NCBI GenBank assembly: GCA_963662175.1
Contig: OY759224.1
Coordinates: 26,793,489-26,857,488, forward strand
DNA from: Aradus depressus
Taxonomy: Eukaryota > Arthropoda > Insecta > Hemiptera > Aradidae
Direction of reading: 5' to 3'
DNA length: 64,000 nucleotides
The translations under genes were made by a program, and so were the position numbers. Below are positions 32,846-43,589 of this stretch, in pieces. The notes beneath the pieces were generated by a model. That model worked only from the letters and a program-made list of their open reading frames with translations, did no database searches and was not told the origin of the DNA. Each line of letters begins with the position of its first letter. The stretch's first letter is position 1.

Positions 32846-33990
32846 TTGTTGAGACTTTAGTCTCATATTATTATCATCTCGTACTTTAGTACGAGAAAGG
32901 GTTCCAATAAACTTGTGTCCAAAAATATTTCCAAAGTTATAAGGTGATCAGATCACACATTGAATGGTTTCGTTGGTGTACCAACCAAATATTCAACTAC
33001 TTACGTTTACGCTCTCCCTCTGAAAGAAATTTAGCCAATATGATTTGATACGTCATTACATAGGCAATTACTAGGGTTCTTTATTACATTCCCCTCCTCT
33101 GATTGTTACCTTTAGGCGATTCGGATGAAAATTGATACGTAACGCTAATTTCCTCATTTCCTCTGGCCAATTTAGCTGAAAACCAATAGGTGTCGTCCTT
33201 ACACATATAAAATTTCGTCTATCGCTATGCATTATCAAACCTATAAGCAATAAATAAATTTTCTTAACTTGAAATTTGACAGAATGTCTCTTTTCATAAG
33301 CGACTGATAAAAAAATTGTTCCCAAATCATAATTCACTTACTGATTCTCAGAGGCCTTATATAGCTGTGGATGGAACTGAGGTCTGCTATCAGAACTTCA
33401 TACCAGTCTCTAGACGACAATAATTCATCCAACTACTGTTCCAAATATCCTTATCTGTCATAGTTAGGCACCAGTGCAACCCACAGGAGGAATGCGGGCT
33501 TAGTAGGACACACACATGTAAGGCTAAATCTAATTCATCTTTGTATTATTACATATTTTTGAAGTAACTAAACAGTGCTCTTCTCTTCTTGAAAATATTA
33601 AACAAACAGTAATTCCGATAGGAGGATATGTGTGGAGAAACTGTGCTTAGAAAATAAAAATTCTACTCTGAAATAATATATTTTTTTTCATATGGTACAT
33701 GTCTTTTAATTAAAAATTATTTTATTCTTATTAAAAAATGAGTAGAAAAATCTTTGGAAAAGAATTTTTAAAGTATAACTCATAAGGGTATTAATTTTTT
33801 TAATGCCCTTCCCCGCTTCTTGAAATCAATATAAAAAAAATCCGTTTCCGAAGATTTTTTACTTCTCATAATTAAAATTATGTTAAATAATAATTAAATA
33901 AATAGAATAAATATTAAAATTAACAAATAAAAAATTAAATTAAATTACAATATTTCCTGTAGAACATAAAGCTAGTGTTCTATTAAATTT
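32846..33990. other. Mostly unassigned; diverged CTTCCCC blocks at 33000-33250
   Basis: 33000-33250 carries scattered CTTCCCC-family words (TACGCTCTCCCTCTGAAAG, TGAAAACCAATAGGTGTCG). The remainder shows no recognised feature. Confidence 0.4.
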
Positions 33991-34325
33991 TGATTTCTAC
34001 AGTAATATCCGAAAATGGCCCTAAAAAATATCGAAAGTTCAAGATGTGCAATTTTAAAGAAAGTGTACGTATTTTTAAAAAATTTCAATTATTAATGCAC
34101 GTCCACATTTTAAGGCGAAAGAGGCAACCAAAATGTCCTCTCTGCCGAGAGCCACTATTTGTTCTGCACATATTGGAAACTAGCATAGCACTCAAGGCAT
34201 ATAGAGACAGAGAAGGATTGCCTCATGATTCTTCAGCAGTTTTAAAAATTGGTTCTCCATATACGATGCAGTTACTGCAATTCTTGCGGAATATCAATTT
34301 ATATAATAGAAGATGGGAAGTGTAA
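33990..34325 (+). pseudogene. LINE ORF2 C-terminus with zinc finger
   Basis: A 111-codon frame ending at 34325: HVHILRRKRQPKCPLCREPLF followed by VLHILET, then a basic/hydrophobic tail to NRRWEV. CPLC...H is the start of the LINE C-terminal zinc motif; the final cysteine appears replaced. It leads straight into the (ATT)n-tailed 3' UTR, so it identifies that family as a non-LTR retrotransposon. 5' truncated. Confidence 0.65.
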
Positions 34326-34613
34326 TAAACACCCCGAAATATCGTGAAAAACACTTTTGGAAGAATTATAGAAAAATTATTACCATAATTTGAAAATTAA
34401 TTAAAAACTGTTAAATTTATTGGTTTTATTATTTTTAGACATTTATTGTCTATTATTTTTTTAAATATTTTTACTATTAACTTTATCAATAATCCGTTCG
34501 AAGAACTAATAACTGATTATATACTTAATTTGTAAGCTATCTTGATGTATACATTTTTATGACGTATCCAATTACCACCTAATGGTTTAACGGAAATAAA
34601 TATTAGTATAATT
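34326..34613 (+). mobile_element. LINE 3' UTR with (ATT)n tail, copy 4
   Basis: Starts with CCCCGAAATATCGTGAAAAA (remnant of the hammerhead-like region), GAATTATAGAAAAATTATTA, then ATGACGTATCCAATTACC and GGTTTAACGGAAATAAATA. Follows the stop codon of 33990-34325. Confidence 0.65.
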
Positions 34614-34789
34614 GCCAGAGATAAAGTTGAAATCAGGGCTAGAAAAGCTGCAATTTGATTCGGTTTGGACCTCGACGAGCAGGCCAATAATATCCTCTGT
34701 AAAAACCTCACACCCCAGGCGGGCAACGCCTATCAAGCCTTCGATCAAAGTAAAGGAACAAAAAAAAAAAGTCGTCGGGGAAAAGGCTA

Positions 34790-35215
34790 TGTACTTCCCC
34801 AGCACGAATTAATCAATTACGTTTTCGCTCTCCCTCCAAAGCCAATCAACCGTTTGGGCTAAATCTCAATATTTGTTTACATACTGGTTGGTGGCTTCTA
34901 AATTCTTTTACTAAATGCTGTGTCGATTCATTCATTACATCGGTTATTGAAGTTTTTGTATTAAGCCTCCATCCTAATCCTCCCTCTCCTTTGGCCGATT
35001 TGGCTGAAAATCTATAGGTGTCTTCCTCAGAGGGTTCTGGATAAACATATAAAATTTCGTGTCGGTACATTCATTCTATCAGGAGTTATCGTGTTCCCAC
35101 ACACAAGCAGACAGACACAGCATAATTATTTTTGCATTTTTGGAAACAAGAGATTGGAAAACATGAAATTCCGTTGAAAACTCCGAATCGAATTCCTCAC
35201 CGATATATATACCCG
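34790..35215 (+). repeat. CTTCCCC-family copy
   Basis: Forward copy, from GTACTTCCCCAGCACGAATT through CATTCATTACATCGG, GCTGAAAATCTATAGGTG and CATTCTATCAGGAGTTATCG to the CTCACCGATATAT end, where the usual terminus is lost. Confidence 0.75.
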
Positions 35216-35217
35216 GC

Positions 35218-35402
35218 TGAAGCCCTTAGGTTTTCCGAATGGGACATTTAGCGATGGTCCCAAGCCTGTATGATGTCAGATACTCATTAAAGATTCCTCC
35301 TACAGATTAGGCAAACTCCAATTGTAGAGTCGAACTCATTTCCACGAAAGAACGCTCTGATAGTAGGCAATATGAACTCAAAGTTAAAGCCCGGGCACAA
35401 GA
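35218..35402 (+). repeat. Diverged SINE fragment
   Basis: GCCCTTAGGTTTTCCGAATGG, GCGATGGTCCCAAGCC, GAACGCTCTGATAGTAGG and AAGCCCGGGCACAAG; many substitutions and a missing head. Confidence 0.55.
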
Positions 35403-36009
35403 TCAAACTAATGAGCATTTTGCTATTTGCTACTTTCACGAAATAATGCGTGTTAGCTACGAAATCAGTATAGGTTTATAAACTAAAAAAAAATATATTT
35501 ACTTAATTAGGTGTAAACTGATTTCTAGCATGCAACATGGAAGTTGAGTCACATGCAACAGCGGGTTAAAAAGGCATGCAACATATTTTTGTTATCTTTT
35601 TTTTATAAAGTCAATTATTTTTTCGAATTTAGTCCATTTCATTTACAGCCAAAAATAACAAAGGGAGATTATATACATAATTAAAACAACATTGAAAAAA
35701 ATACTAATATTAAAATCCCGGTGAGAATCCTTAAACCTCTATTAGTAGCCAATTGAAAATTATAACTTTATGTGTCCTTTATGGAATCTTGACGAAGACG
35801 AAAATATAATACACTGCTTATGTGAATAAGTTCGCATTCAATTCTTTAAAAAAATGTCTTAATTACAATGAATGCTTGACAGTTTTGAATCAGGAGAACT
35901 GGTACCCATATGCTCTGTTTTCATCGCAGTAAAGACGTCTTGTAGAAGAATTTTGTTTTGATTAAAAATGTTTATGTACATTTTATTATATTTTATGTAT
36001 TTATAATTA
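35403..36009. other. Stretch with no recognised feature
   Basis: No bounded repeat or credible coding frame identified. Confidence 0.4.
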
Positions 36010-36310
36010 CAGTCGACTCTTGATATAACTCGATATTACATGATAAAGTCCTGGTCCCTTGACAAAAACTCGAAATAGCGAGAAAAAAACAATGCATTAT
36101 TTTTGTTCAGAATTTATTAATTGTATAATACATACATAATAAAATATATAATATAATTCTCATGGTTTTCTTTACATTTTTAACCCCTATCTATATTACG
36201 AAATTATTTTGATGTAACACTCGATATAACGAACTCTTATTATAGCAAAAACTCGATAATATGAATTTTTTCTTATGCTCTTTGAGTTTCGTTACATCGA
36301 GAGTCGATTG
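36010..36310. mobile_element. Short Tigger/pogo-like MITE
   Basis: 301 bp, termini CAGTCGACTCTTGATATAAC and its inverted counterpart (CATCGAGAGTCGATTG), TA at 36008-36009 and 36311-36312. Interior repeats ACTCGAAATAGCGAG and ACTCGATATAACGAAC words. No transposase. Confidence 0.8.
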
Positions 36311-36424
36311 TATATTAGTTTATTTTTATATGCATTTTCATTAGATGACAATTTGCCTTAATTTATTTATTTATTTTATTATTAAAATATTTTTAAAATA
36401 AATAGATAATCCATGGTAACTCCC

Positions 36425-36780
36425 GAGAGAATGAAGATATCATTTTATATGTGTATCCAGAACCCCAAAAGGATGGGTTTGATTTTCAGCCAAAACAGCT
36501 CAAGTGGAGGGGGAGATCAGAGGTGGGGCATAACTAAAAAATCCCCAATAACTGTAGGTGTAGTGAATGTATCGACACAAAATTTAGTATGAGGATTCAG
36601 AAGCCACTATGCAAGTCAAATATTGAGTTTTAACCCAAACGGTCGAATGGCTTTAGAAGGAGATTGATTTGTCGGTGATTCATCGACGATTTTTTTAACA
36701 ATGAAATTTCGTTGAAAAATGATCGAAATTTTGACCGATTATATAACTTACTCTATACAAATAGCTCGGGATAATTCGTA
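36425..36780 (-). repeat. CTTCCCC-family copy
   Basis: Reverse copy: TATGTGTATCCAGAACCCC, GTGAATGTATCGACAC, AACCCAAACGGTCGAATGG; lacks a clean terminus. Confidence 0.6.
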
Positions 36781-37115
36781 TATTGGAATTATGGCCTTAG
36801 AGAAGATAATTAAAAGAGATTTGTGAGTGTTAATCCTTGTAGTTAGCTGACTTGTCTTGGCCGTTGTGTCCACCAGCTTAGCTTCAATATCCTCCCAGCC
36901 CAACCTCTAAATCCCCAGTCGATCGTTAAATCATTGGGATTATGGTATAATAAAGTTTTATTACAATCGGTCCATTGGTCTCTCCCCTCACCTGTAGACA
37001 TAGACACAGGCTGTCTACACATCCGGACCTATTGACAGGATATTGTGTCGTTCTGAGGTTGAACCCAACCAGAGGAAGGTTCTTCAGAAAGATACTTTCA
37101 ACATGGATCACTGGC
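36781..37115. other. Stretch with no recognised feature
   Basis: No bounded repeat or credible coding frame identified. Confidence 0.4.
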
Positions 37116-37420
37116 ATTGTACTTCCCCAGAACGAATTAATCAAGTAATTTTTCGCTCTCCCTACAAAAAAAATTGATCCTTTGGACTATTTGTCAATAG
37201 TTGACACATAGGGATTTCTGAGTCGTCAAATTCAATTTTGTATTGATAAATTCAGAAAACAGGATTGTTGAGTTGAGCCCTCTCACCTAATTCTCTCGTT
37301 CAGCCGATTTCACTGCAAATTCATACATGTCATCCTTACGCCATTTTGAATTAACATATGCAATCTTGTGACGATATATTCATACAACGGCAGTTATTAG
37401 TCTTTATGTTAATGTCCCAC
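37116..37420 (+). repeat. CTTCCCC-family copy
   Basis: Forward copy: GTACTTCCCCAGAACGAATT, TTTCGCTCTCCCTAC, through TATTCATACAACGGCAG; truncated by the palindrome at about 37436. Confidence 0.65.
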
Positions 37421-37471
37421 CTAATAGTGTAGATAGGACCAAAACGTTGTCTTTCCACTGTTTTATTTTAC

Positions 37472-37513
37472 ACCAGAACCGGTTTTCGACGCAACGGCGT
37501 CATCATCAGTGGT
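37472..37513 (-). ncRNA. Hammerhead-ribozyme-like motif, left arm, well preserved
   Basis: Minus strand: ACCA (37513-37510), CUGAUGA (37509-37503), unpaired U, GACGC-CGUU-GCGUC (5-bp hairpin), GAAA (37487-37484), ACCGGU palindrome, UC, UGGU (37475-37472). The arms ACCA/UGGU pair perfectly. Predicted break after the C at 37476. Confidence 0.65.
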
Positions 37514-38020
37514 TCATCTATAATAGAATAACAAAATATACAAATAATAAAAAGTATAAATAATTCTTAAAGCATCAGGGTACAGAGTAAGAAAATAAAA
37601 TTAACTTACCCCACCCACACAGTACAGCGGTTAGAAGACAACTGGCATAGCTCTAAGGGGTGGGGATAGCCAGGTTCATTCACTCTCTCAACATGCAAAA
37701 ACCATTCATTCTAATATATACCATTAGAGTACCAGTCTGTACATAATAGTAACATAATTTTTTTTTTATGTTACTATTATGTACAGACTTATTGTATTTA
37801 TTAGAATGAATGGTATATATTAGAATGAATGGTTTTTGCATATTGAGAGAGTGAATGAACCTGGCTATCCCCACCCCTTAGAGTTATGCCAGTTCCCTTC
37901 TAACCGCTGTGCTGTGTGGGTGGGGTAATTTAATTTTATTTTCTTACTCTGTACCCTGATGCTTTAAGAATTATTTATACTTTTTATTATTTGTATATTT
38001 TGTTATTCTATTATAGATGA

Positions 38021-38062
38021 ACCACTGATGATGACGCTGTTGCGTCGAAAAATGATTCTGGT
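38021..38062 (+). ncRNA. Hammerhead-like motif, right arm, stem III altered
   Basis: Plus strand: ACCA, CUGAUGA (38025-38031), unpaired U, GACGC-UGUU-GCGUC, GAAA (38047-38050), AAUGAU in place of ACCGGU, UC, UGGU. Loop and stem III differ from the left arm, so stem III is probably broken while stems I and II are kept. Confidence 0.55.
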
Positions 38063-38714
38063 GTAAAATAAAACAGTGGGAAGACGTCTTTTATTTTTAT
38101 TGGAAATCTCGTTCCACAACATCTTACTTTCACATATAAAAACGACTAAAGTTATAGCGCCTCAAAGAATGCAAAATGATCTGTGAAACAGTGGTTGGTA
38201 CAAGAAATACATGTAATGACTGACTTTTAATTTGAATTTACAATTTCAATCTACAACTTATTTCTAAAGTTTAAAATTAGAACCTTTAAAACTAGATTTG
38301 ACTAGTTTAGAGTCTAAAGTCTAGGTGAACTTGAGAATCAGTCGGTGTAATCAAGCTTGACCTATGAAGCACCGCTAATTAAGATCGGTTTAATTTTGTG
38401 TAGAAAATCGTTCGTTTCGTTCCTTGGGGAGTATTTAGGAGGAACAGAGAACGAAATAACACAATGTACCTCCTCCTGGCTGTAGGAGACCTAATAAACG
38501 TTACATTTCTCTCCATGCAGACCCTGGTCACGTAACATCCCTCCCACGAGGAACCTTCTTTAAACTGTAGCCTATTGCCCAAGTGATAAGAAGAAAAAAA
38601 AAATAGATAAGAAGTTTTCACTCTCCCTCGAAAATCATTACTCAGGGACTTTTCAAATAAATAAAACAAACTTAGTTTTTTTTAATGATGTCAATTCCAC
38701 AAGAAATTTAAACA

Positions 38715-38750
38715 TTACCTACCGGTTACGGTATTATACCGTCATTTAGT
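38715..38750 (-). ncRNA. Decayed hammerhead-like motif
   Basis: Minus strand: CUAAAUGA, CGGUA-UAA-UACCG (perfect hairpin), UAA, CCGG, UA. The first core box and the G of GAAA are lost. The CCGG-UA end and nearby TCAATTCCACAAG place it with 27919. Confidence 0.4.
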
Positions 38751-38944
38751 TATAAACTAAGAGAAGTTTACTGAGTGTGAGTCATAAATATAATACATCA
38801 GGTAGGTAAAAAGGGTTGAACTTTCAACTAGAAAAACCTTGGTCTTACTCTTAGGCATTTGTTTATTCCATTTTTCTCCATAACTATTGAAAAACTAAAA
38901 TTAATTATACAATTATTACATTCTAACAAAATATACCTACTAAT

Positions 38945-39293
38945 TTATAGGTTAGGTTAGGTTAGGTTTTATGACTCATGCCCGGGCTTTAACTACGAGG
39001 TCATATCGTCTACTACCAGAGGAGGTCATATCATCTACTACCAGAGGTGGACATGAGCCCGACTCTACAGTGGGAGTCCTAAATTAATTTTAATTCACCT
39101 AGGGCAGGGGTCTTTAACGAGTACCTGACATCGTACAGGCTCCGGACCATCGCTTAACGTATCATCCGTAGGACGGCATGCTTAAGTTTATTTTACCTCC
39201 CAAATAAAATAAACTAAGGGCCTCGGTCGGGTTTTGAACCCACGTTCTTGAGCTCAGAAGGCAAGCACGCATACCACTGAGCTACCGGCGCCC
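38945..39293 (-). mobile_element. SINE with four TTAGG-type tail repeats
   Basis: Reverse copy. The tail reads GGTTAGGTTAGGTTAGG, then the body, which contains a local duplication of GAGGTCATATCGTCTACTAC (39000-39050), and the head GAGCTACCGGCGCCCC. Full length apart from that. Confidence 0.85.
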
Positions 39294-39305
39294 CATGTAA
39301 AAAAC

Positions 39306-39915
39306 GTAGCTATAAGAAGTATAGGGAAGTTATGTAATCGGTAAAAATGATGCGGAGTTTTCAACGGAATTTCATGTTTTCCAATCTCCGGGGTTCCAAA
39401 ATTGAAAAAAAAATCTGTCCATCTGTGAACAAATCCCTATAGAATGTATGTATTGACACGAAGGTTAATATGTGAATCCAGGACCTTCAAAGGATGATTG
39501 ATTTTCAGACAATTCGACGGAAGGAGGGATTAGGGGAGGCATAACACAAAAACTCTAATTACTGACGATAGAATAAATGTATCGACACAAAATTTCATAT
39601 GTGAAGAACCCATTAGTACGACACTGATTTTGAGCGGAATCGGATGAAGGAAAGAGGGGAGCCCAACTCAATAAACTCCAAAACTGCCGATGTAATGGAA
39701 TGTATCGACATGAAATTTCATATTTGAAGCCCAATGAGGACATAACCTGTCAAATTTCAGCGATATCGGCCGATGGAAAGGGGGAGTTCAGAGGAGAGGG
39801 CTCAATTCAAAAACCCTTATAACTGCCGATGTAATGAATTTATCGACACAATTTAAGGGGGAGCGAAAAGTTTATATTAATCCGGTGATATATTGACGAC
39901 TTTTTCTATGTGTAT
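39306..39915 (-). repeat. CTTCCCC-family copy
   Basis: Reverse copy: AGAAGTATAGGGAAGTTATG, TTTTCAACGGAATTTCATG, three successive ATGAATGTATCGACACA-type blocks (more than the usual two), and GGGGGAGCGAAAAGTTTA. Possible internal duplication. Confidence 0.7.
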
Positions 39916-40436
39916 CAAGAACCCCATAAGGACATCACCTATTGATTTACTGGTAGTAGGCGATATGACCTCGTTGTTAAAGCTCGGGTTTGAGTCAAAT
40001 ATCAGACATTTTCAAAGACTGAAAGAAAATATTTGAAGGAATCAATAATTTATTATTTCCTCTCATATAATTTTCAACTTAACAAAGGATATTTTAGAGT
40101 TTTTGATAATAATATTATTAGAGGGAGAAACAGAATGAAAACAGGAGATCTAGGCCAATTACAAAGGGCATGGGATGGTAGGGTCTGGTCTGGGGTGGAG
40201 TACAACAAGGGCATGTAATAAGGCCACTGTTGTTTACTGTCCTAAAGGGAGGGGGTCAGAACCTCCCCTCTTGTTATTCTTTCTAGCTCCCTTTCAATAC
40301 GCAAAAAAAAAAAAAGAAAAGAGAAAAACAAAGAAAAAAAAAACCTTAGTTAATTTGGAGTAGCTCCCGGGGATCTAAAAGTTTAGGAGTCTCCCCTCAT
40401 CAAAATATCTGTTTCAAATAATGATGCTCTTAGTCA

Positions 40437-41160
40437 TACTCGCTAACTCAAGATCGTGGGTTCGAAACCCGGCCGAGGCCCTTAACTTCTGAAATAGAAC
40501 TCATCCTCTCCCCTACCTACTTGATTGTACCATATGTAGTTAATTATTATGACTCATCTGGGCTTTAACTAAGAGGTCATATCTCCTACTACCAGAGTGC
40601 TCTTTTGTCCGGAACAACGCTTAACGTCACATCCGAAGGACGGCCTGGCGAAGGTTTATAGAATTCTCCTTTCCCGTTGGCTGATCGGGCTGAAAATCAA
40701 TAGATGTCGTCGTTATGGGTTCTGGATACATTCATTCTATCGGGAGTTTTCGTATTCACAGACGGGAATTTTTTTTTTCATTAATATGAAATTCCGGTGG
40801 AAACAAATTTCAGACTGATTTCATAACTTCCCCTATACTTCATATATATAAGTATATATATAGTAGTATTTACTCCGGAATAATTCTAAGCGCAATGGGA
40901 TTTTTATATCGCGTCATCCCTTAGACATGTTAGTTATTGTGAATGTCCGGGATTTAACTATGAAGACATATCGCTTACTACCAGAGCGCTCTTACGTCAC
41001 TCTCCACAATGGGAGTCTTACATGTTTATTCACCTAGGGTAGGGGTCTTCAACGAGTACCTGACATCGGACAGGCTCAGAACCATCGCTTAACGTCCCAT
41101 CCGAAGGACGGCATGCTCAATGCATGCTACCCCTGAGCTAACGGCATCCTCCCTATTTCT
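40437..41160. repeat. Cluster of SINE fragments and a CTTCCCC piece
   Basis: 40437-40490 is a forward SINE head (GGGTTCGAAACCCGGCCGAG). 40540-40645 and 40930-41160 are reverse SINE body fragments (CTACTACCAGAGTGCTC; ATCCGAAGGACGGCATGC). Between them 40650-40850 is a forward CTTCCCC 3' part ending ATAACTTCCCCTATACTTC. Confidence 0.6.
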
Positions 41161-41912
41161 ATATTTCTTTTACAAATATGAAAGGATATTATTTTCTTGA
41201 ACAAAGCGAAAGTCAGATACATGTAGGCGTCCTTAACTTTATTTTATTTTTTTTATCTCCAAGGCTAAATGAAATGAAAAAAAGTAGTTCCATAAAACGA
41301 GACAGTATTATTAAACGTGATATTCTATTATCATTCAAGGTGCTCAAGTGATATATATTGAAGTTCAAACTAGTTATGTGCTAAGATTTGAGGAAGAGAA
41401 CTTAGCACGTGTCACATACTTCGCCTAAGTTAATAATGTCTTCAGTGAGAATGAAATTCAAGAAGTATTCCTGAAATTTTCCTTATATACAATACAATAT
41501 TTTATTAAATTATGAAAAAAAACTATCATGAACTGTTCATGGCCAATCACTGACAATGTACTTCCTCAGAAGCTAAGTTTTCACTCTCCCTCTGAAGCTG
41601 GATGAATTCCGTGTCAATACATTTTTTGGCAGTTGTTTAGGTAGTTAATGTTAAGCTTCTCATTCTCTCCCCTTCTCTTTGACTTATGAATATGTCGTCC
41701 TCATGGGGTAATTCCCCCTATATCTCGTATTAAAACGTCCATCTGCAGATATTGGAGTTTTTGTGTTAACTACGCAACCCCCTTCGTTCCTTTGTTTGGC
41801 ACACTTGGACGAAAATCCAGGGTTCTGGATAAACGTAGAAATTTTTATGATTTTCAATGAAATACAATTAGTTTATTTGTGGTATTGTCTAATTTCACGA
41901 ATATATATACAT

Positions 41913-41946
41913 GGGAGTACTTTCGGTACTTCTACCATCCTCAGCC
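41913..41946 (-). ncRNA. Hammerhead-ribozyme-like motif
   Basis: Minus strand: GG, CUGAGGA (41944-41938), unpaired U, GGUA-GAAG-UACC, GAAA (41924-41921), GUAC palindrome, UC, CC. Core intact; arm I pairing reduced to about 2 bp. Confidence 0.55.
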
Positions 41947-41977
41947 TAGAAATACCGGAAGTACTCCCATGTATATA

Positions 41978-42372
41978 TCGCACCCTTGCTTCAAAAGTGC
42001 CACAACTCAAAAATTCGGGTTTTTTAGTTAAGACTGCCATTCGACTTGGTTTTTAAGTTTATACCAATCACCTAAAGCGCCAGATAATGCATTGAAAATC
42101 CAGCCACTAGGTAACAGTTGTGTCGTTTTTTATGTTTGCACTCATTAGTCTTTGTTAGGCAACAAAAGGGCCACAACTCAAAAAAACGAGATTTATAGTT
42201 GAAAACTTGGAAAATCTGCAGGACCACAATCTATCGTAAATTATACGCATAGTTTTGCTTGGTGACGTCACTACATCAACTAAAATTTACCTAACCCAGC
42301 TGGAAGCTGTTTTTCGCATTTCCTGAAAAACTGAGTTTTTTGAGTTGTGGCACTTTTGAAGCAAGGGTGCGA
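41978..42372. mobile_element. MITE with ~35-bp inverted termini, TA-flanked
   Basis: 395 bp, left terminus TCGCACCCTTGCTTCAAAAG then TGCCACAACTCAAAAA; the right end is the reverse complement. TA (possibly TATA) on both sides. No frame. Inserted into the hammerhead-bearing element. Confidence 0.8.
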
Positions 42373-43211
42373 TATATTCTGTGAAATTAGACAATACCAC
42401 AAATGAACAAGTTTTATTTCATTCAAGTTCATTTGAATTATTTCACATAATATCTCTGCAATAATGTCAGTTTTCATAGAAATCTTTGTTTCGTAACATT
42501 CTATCGGGAATTACCTTGGGATCTGGAAGTCGGGAGACATCAAATTCCGTTGAAAACTCAACATAAAATTTCTGACAGATTACATAACTTACATCGGAGC
42601 TTGGTTTTGTAATAAGTTAAAACCACTTTTTTTTATTAACCTTTGCCAATTTGACTGAAAATCAATAGCTGTTCTTATAGAACAGCCTACACATATGAGA
42701 ATCAAATGAAAACTGAGAAAAATAGAACTGGTGTAAAGGAAAAATAAATAGGAGGAGAGGATTTCTGTGGAAAAAAATTAAACTTTGACTTCACTAGTTA
42801 AGTGTTGATTTCCCGATAAGACGATATTGTTGTGCCATCCGTGGACGGTACCTTTATTTTTCTATTCTAGGAAAAGAGTTACGGAATTATGTGCTCGTAA
42901 ATACACATGGCTCATATAATTGATAATCTAATAATTAAATGTTAATTTTAGTTTACCAAATTTGATATTATTTTGCGAGCGCCGGATAAGGGAGCGCGCC
43001 GGTTAACAGAACGGCGGATAAGGGAGAGTATAGTGTAGTTACATATATTCATTCTGTCGGAAGTTCAAAAAACATGAACACAACATCTAATTTTTGATTA
43101 CATAACTAACATCCCTTACATTGAAAACTGACATTATTGCAGAGATATTGTGAAATAATTCAAATGAACTTGAAAGAAATAAAACTTGTTTAATCTTATC
43201 TCTTATGCTTT

Positions 43212-43245
43212 TGGCTGAGGATGGTAGAAATACCGAAAGTACTCC
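43212..43245 (+). ncRNA. Hammerhead-like motif cut by a SINE at its break site
   Basis: UGG, CUGAGGA (43215-43221), U, GGUA-GAAA-UACC, GAAA (43235-43238), GUAC, UC, C, then the SINE. The target duplication repeats the end of the motif (43590-43603), so only arm I' is displaced, to 43603 onward. Confidence 0.55.
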
Positions 43246-43589
43246 TGAGGGCGCCGGTAGCTCAGTGGTATGCGTGCTTGACTTCTGAGCTCAAGGTCGT
43301 GGGTTCGTAGCCCGACCGAGGCCCTTAGTTTATTTTATCTGGGAGGTAAAATAAACTTAAGCACGCCGTCCTTCGGATGGGACGTTAAGCGATGGTCCCG
43401 AGCCTGTACGATGTCAGGTACTCGTTAAAGACCCCTACCCTTGATGAATAAAAATTTAGGGTAGGCAAAATTTAGGACTCCCACAGTAGAGTCGGGCTCA
43501 TGTCCACCAGAGTGACGAAAGAGCGCTCTGGTAGTAGGCGATATGACCTCGTAGTTAAAGCCCGGGCATGAGTCATAAAACCTAACCTA
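43246..43589 (+). mobile_element. Full-length SINE with 14-bp target duplication
   Basis: Complete (CCTAA)n-family copy. Duplication ACCGAAAGTACTCC at 43232-43245 and 43590-43603. Almost identical to 24809-25155. Confidence 0.9.

Larger units (their letters stand above)
37436..38095. mobile_element. ~660-bp near-perfect palindrome with a hammerhead-like motif on each arm
   Basis: Left arm about 37445-37758, right arm about 37772-38085, centred near 37765 (AGTAACATAATT against AATTATGTTACT-type words around a T run). Both arms contain CACTGTTTTATTTTACACCAG, the motif, TATAATAGAATAACAAAATA and GGGGTGGGGATAGCCAGG. No protein. Arm order and outward-facing motifs resemble inverted terminal structures of Penelope-like elements, but no RT or GIY-YIG remnant is seen. 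Confidence 0.75.
41860..42478. mobile_element. Hammerhead-bearing inverted-arm element split by a MITE
   Basis: Left arm 41863-41977 (GTCTAATTTCACGAATATAT, minus-strand motif, shortened second motif), MITE 41978-42372, right arm 42375-42478 (GTGAAATTAGACAATACCAC, CATTCAAGTTCATTTGAATT, GCAATAATGTCAG). Same family as 15170-15811. Confidence 0.7.

Noticed and set aside
38950..38970. Interstitial telomere repeat
   Set aside because: The TTAGG-type units are the tail of a SINE copy, not an independent array.
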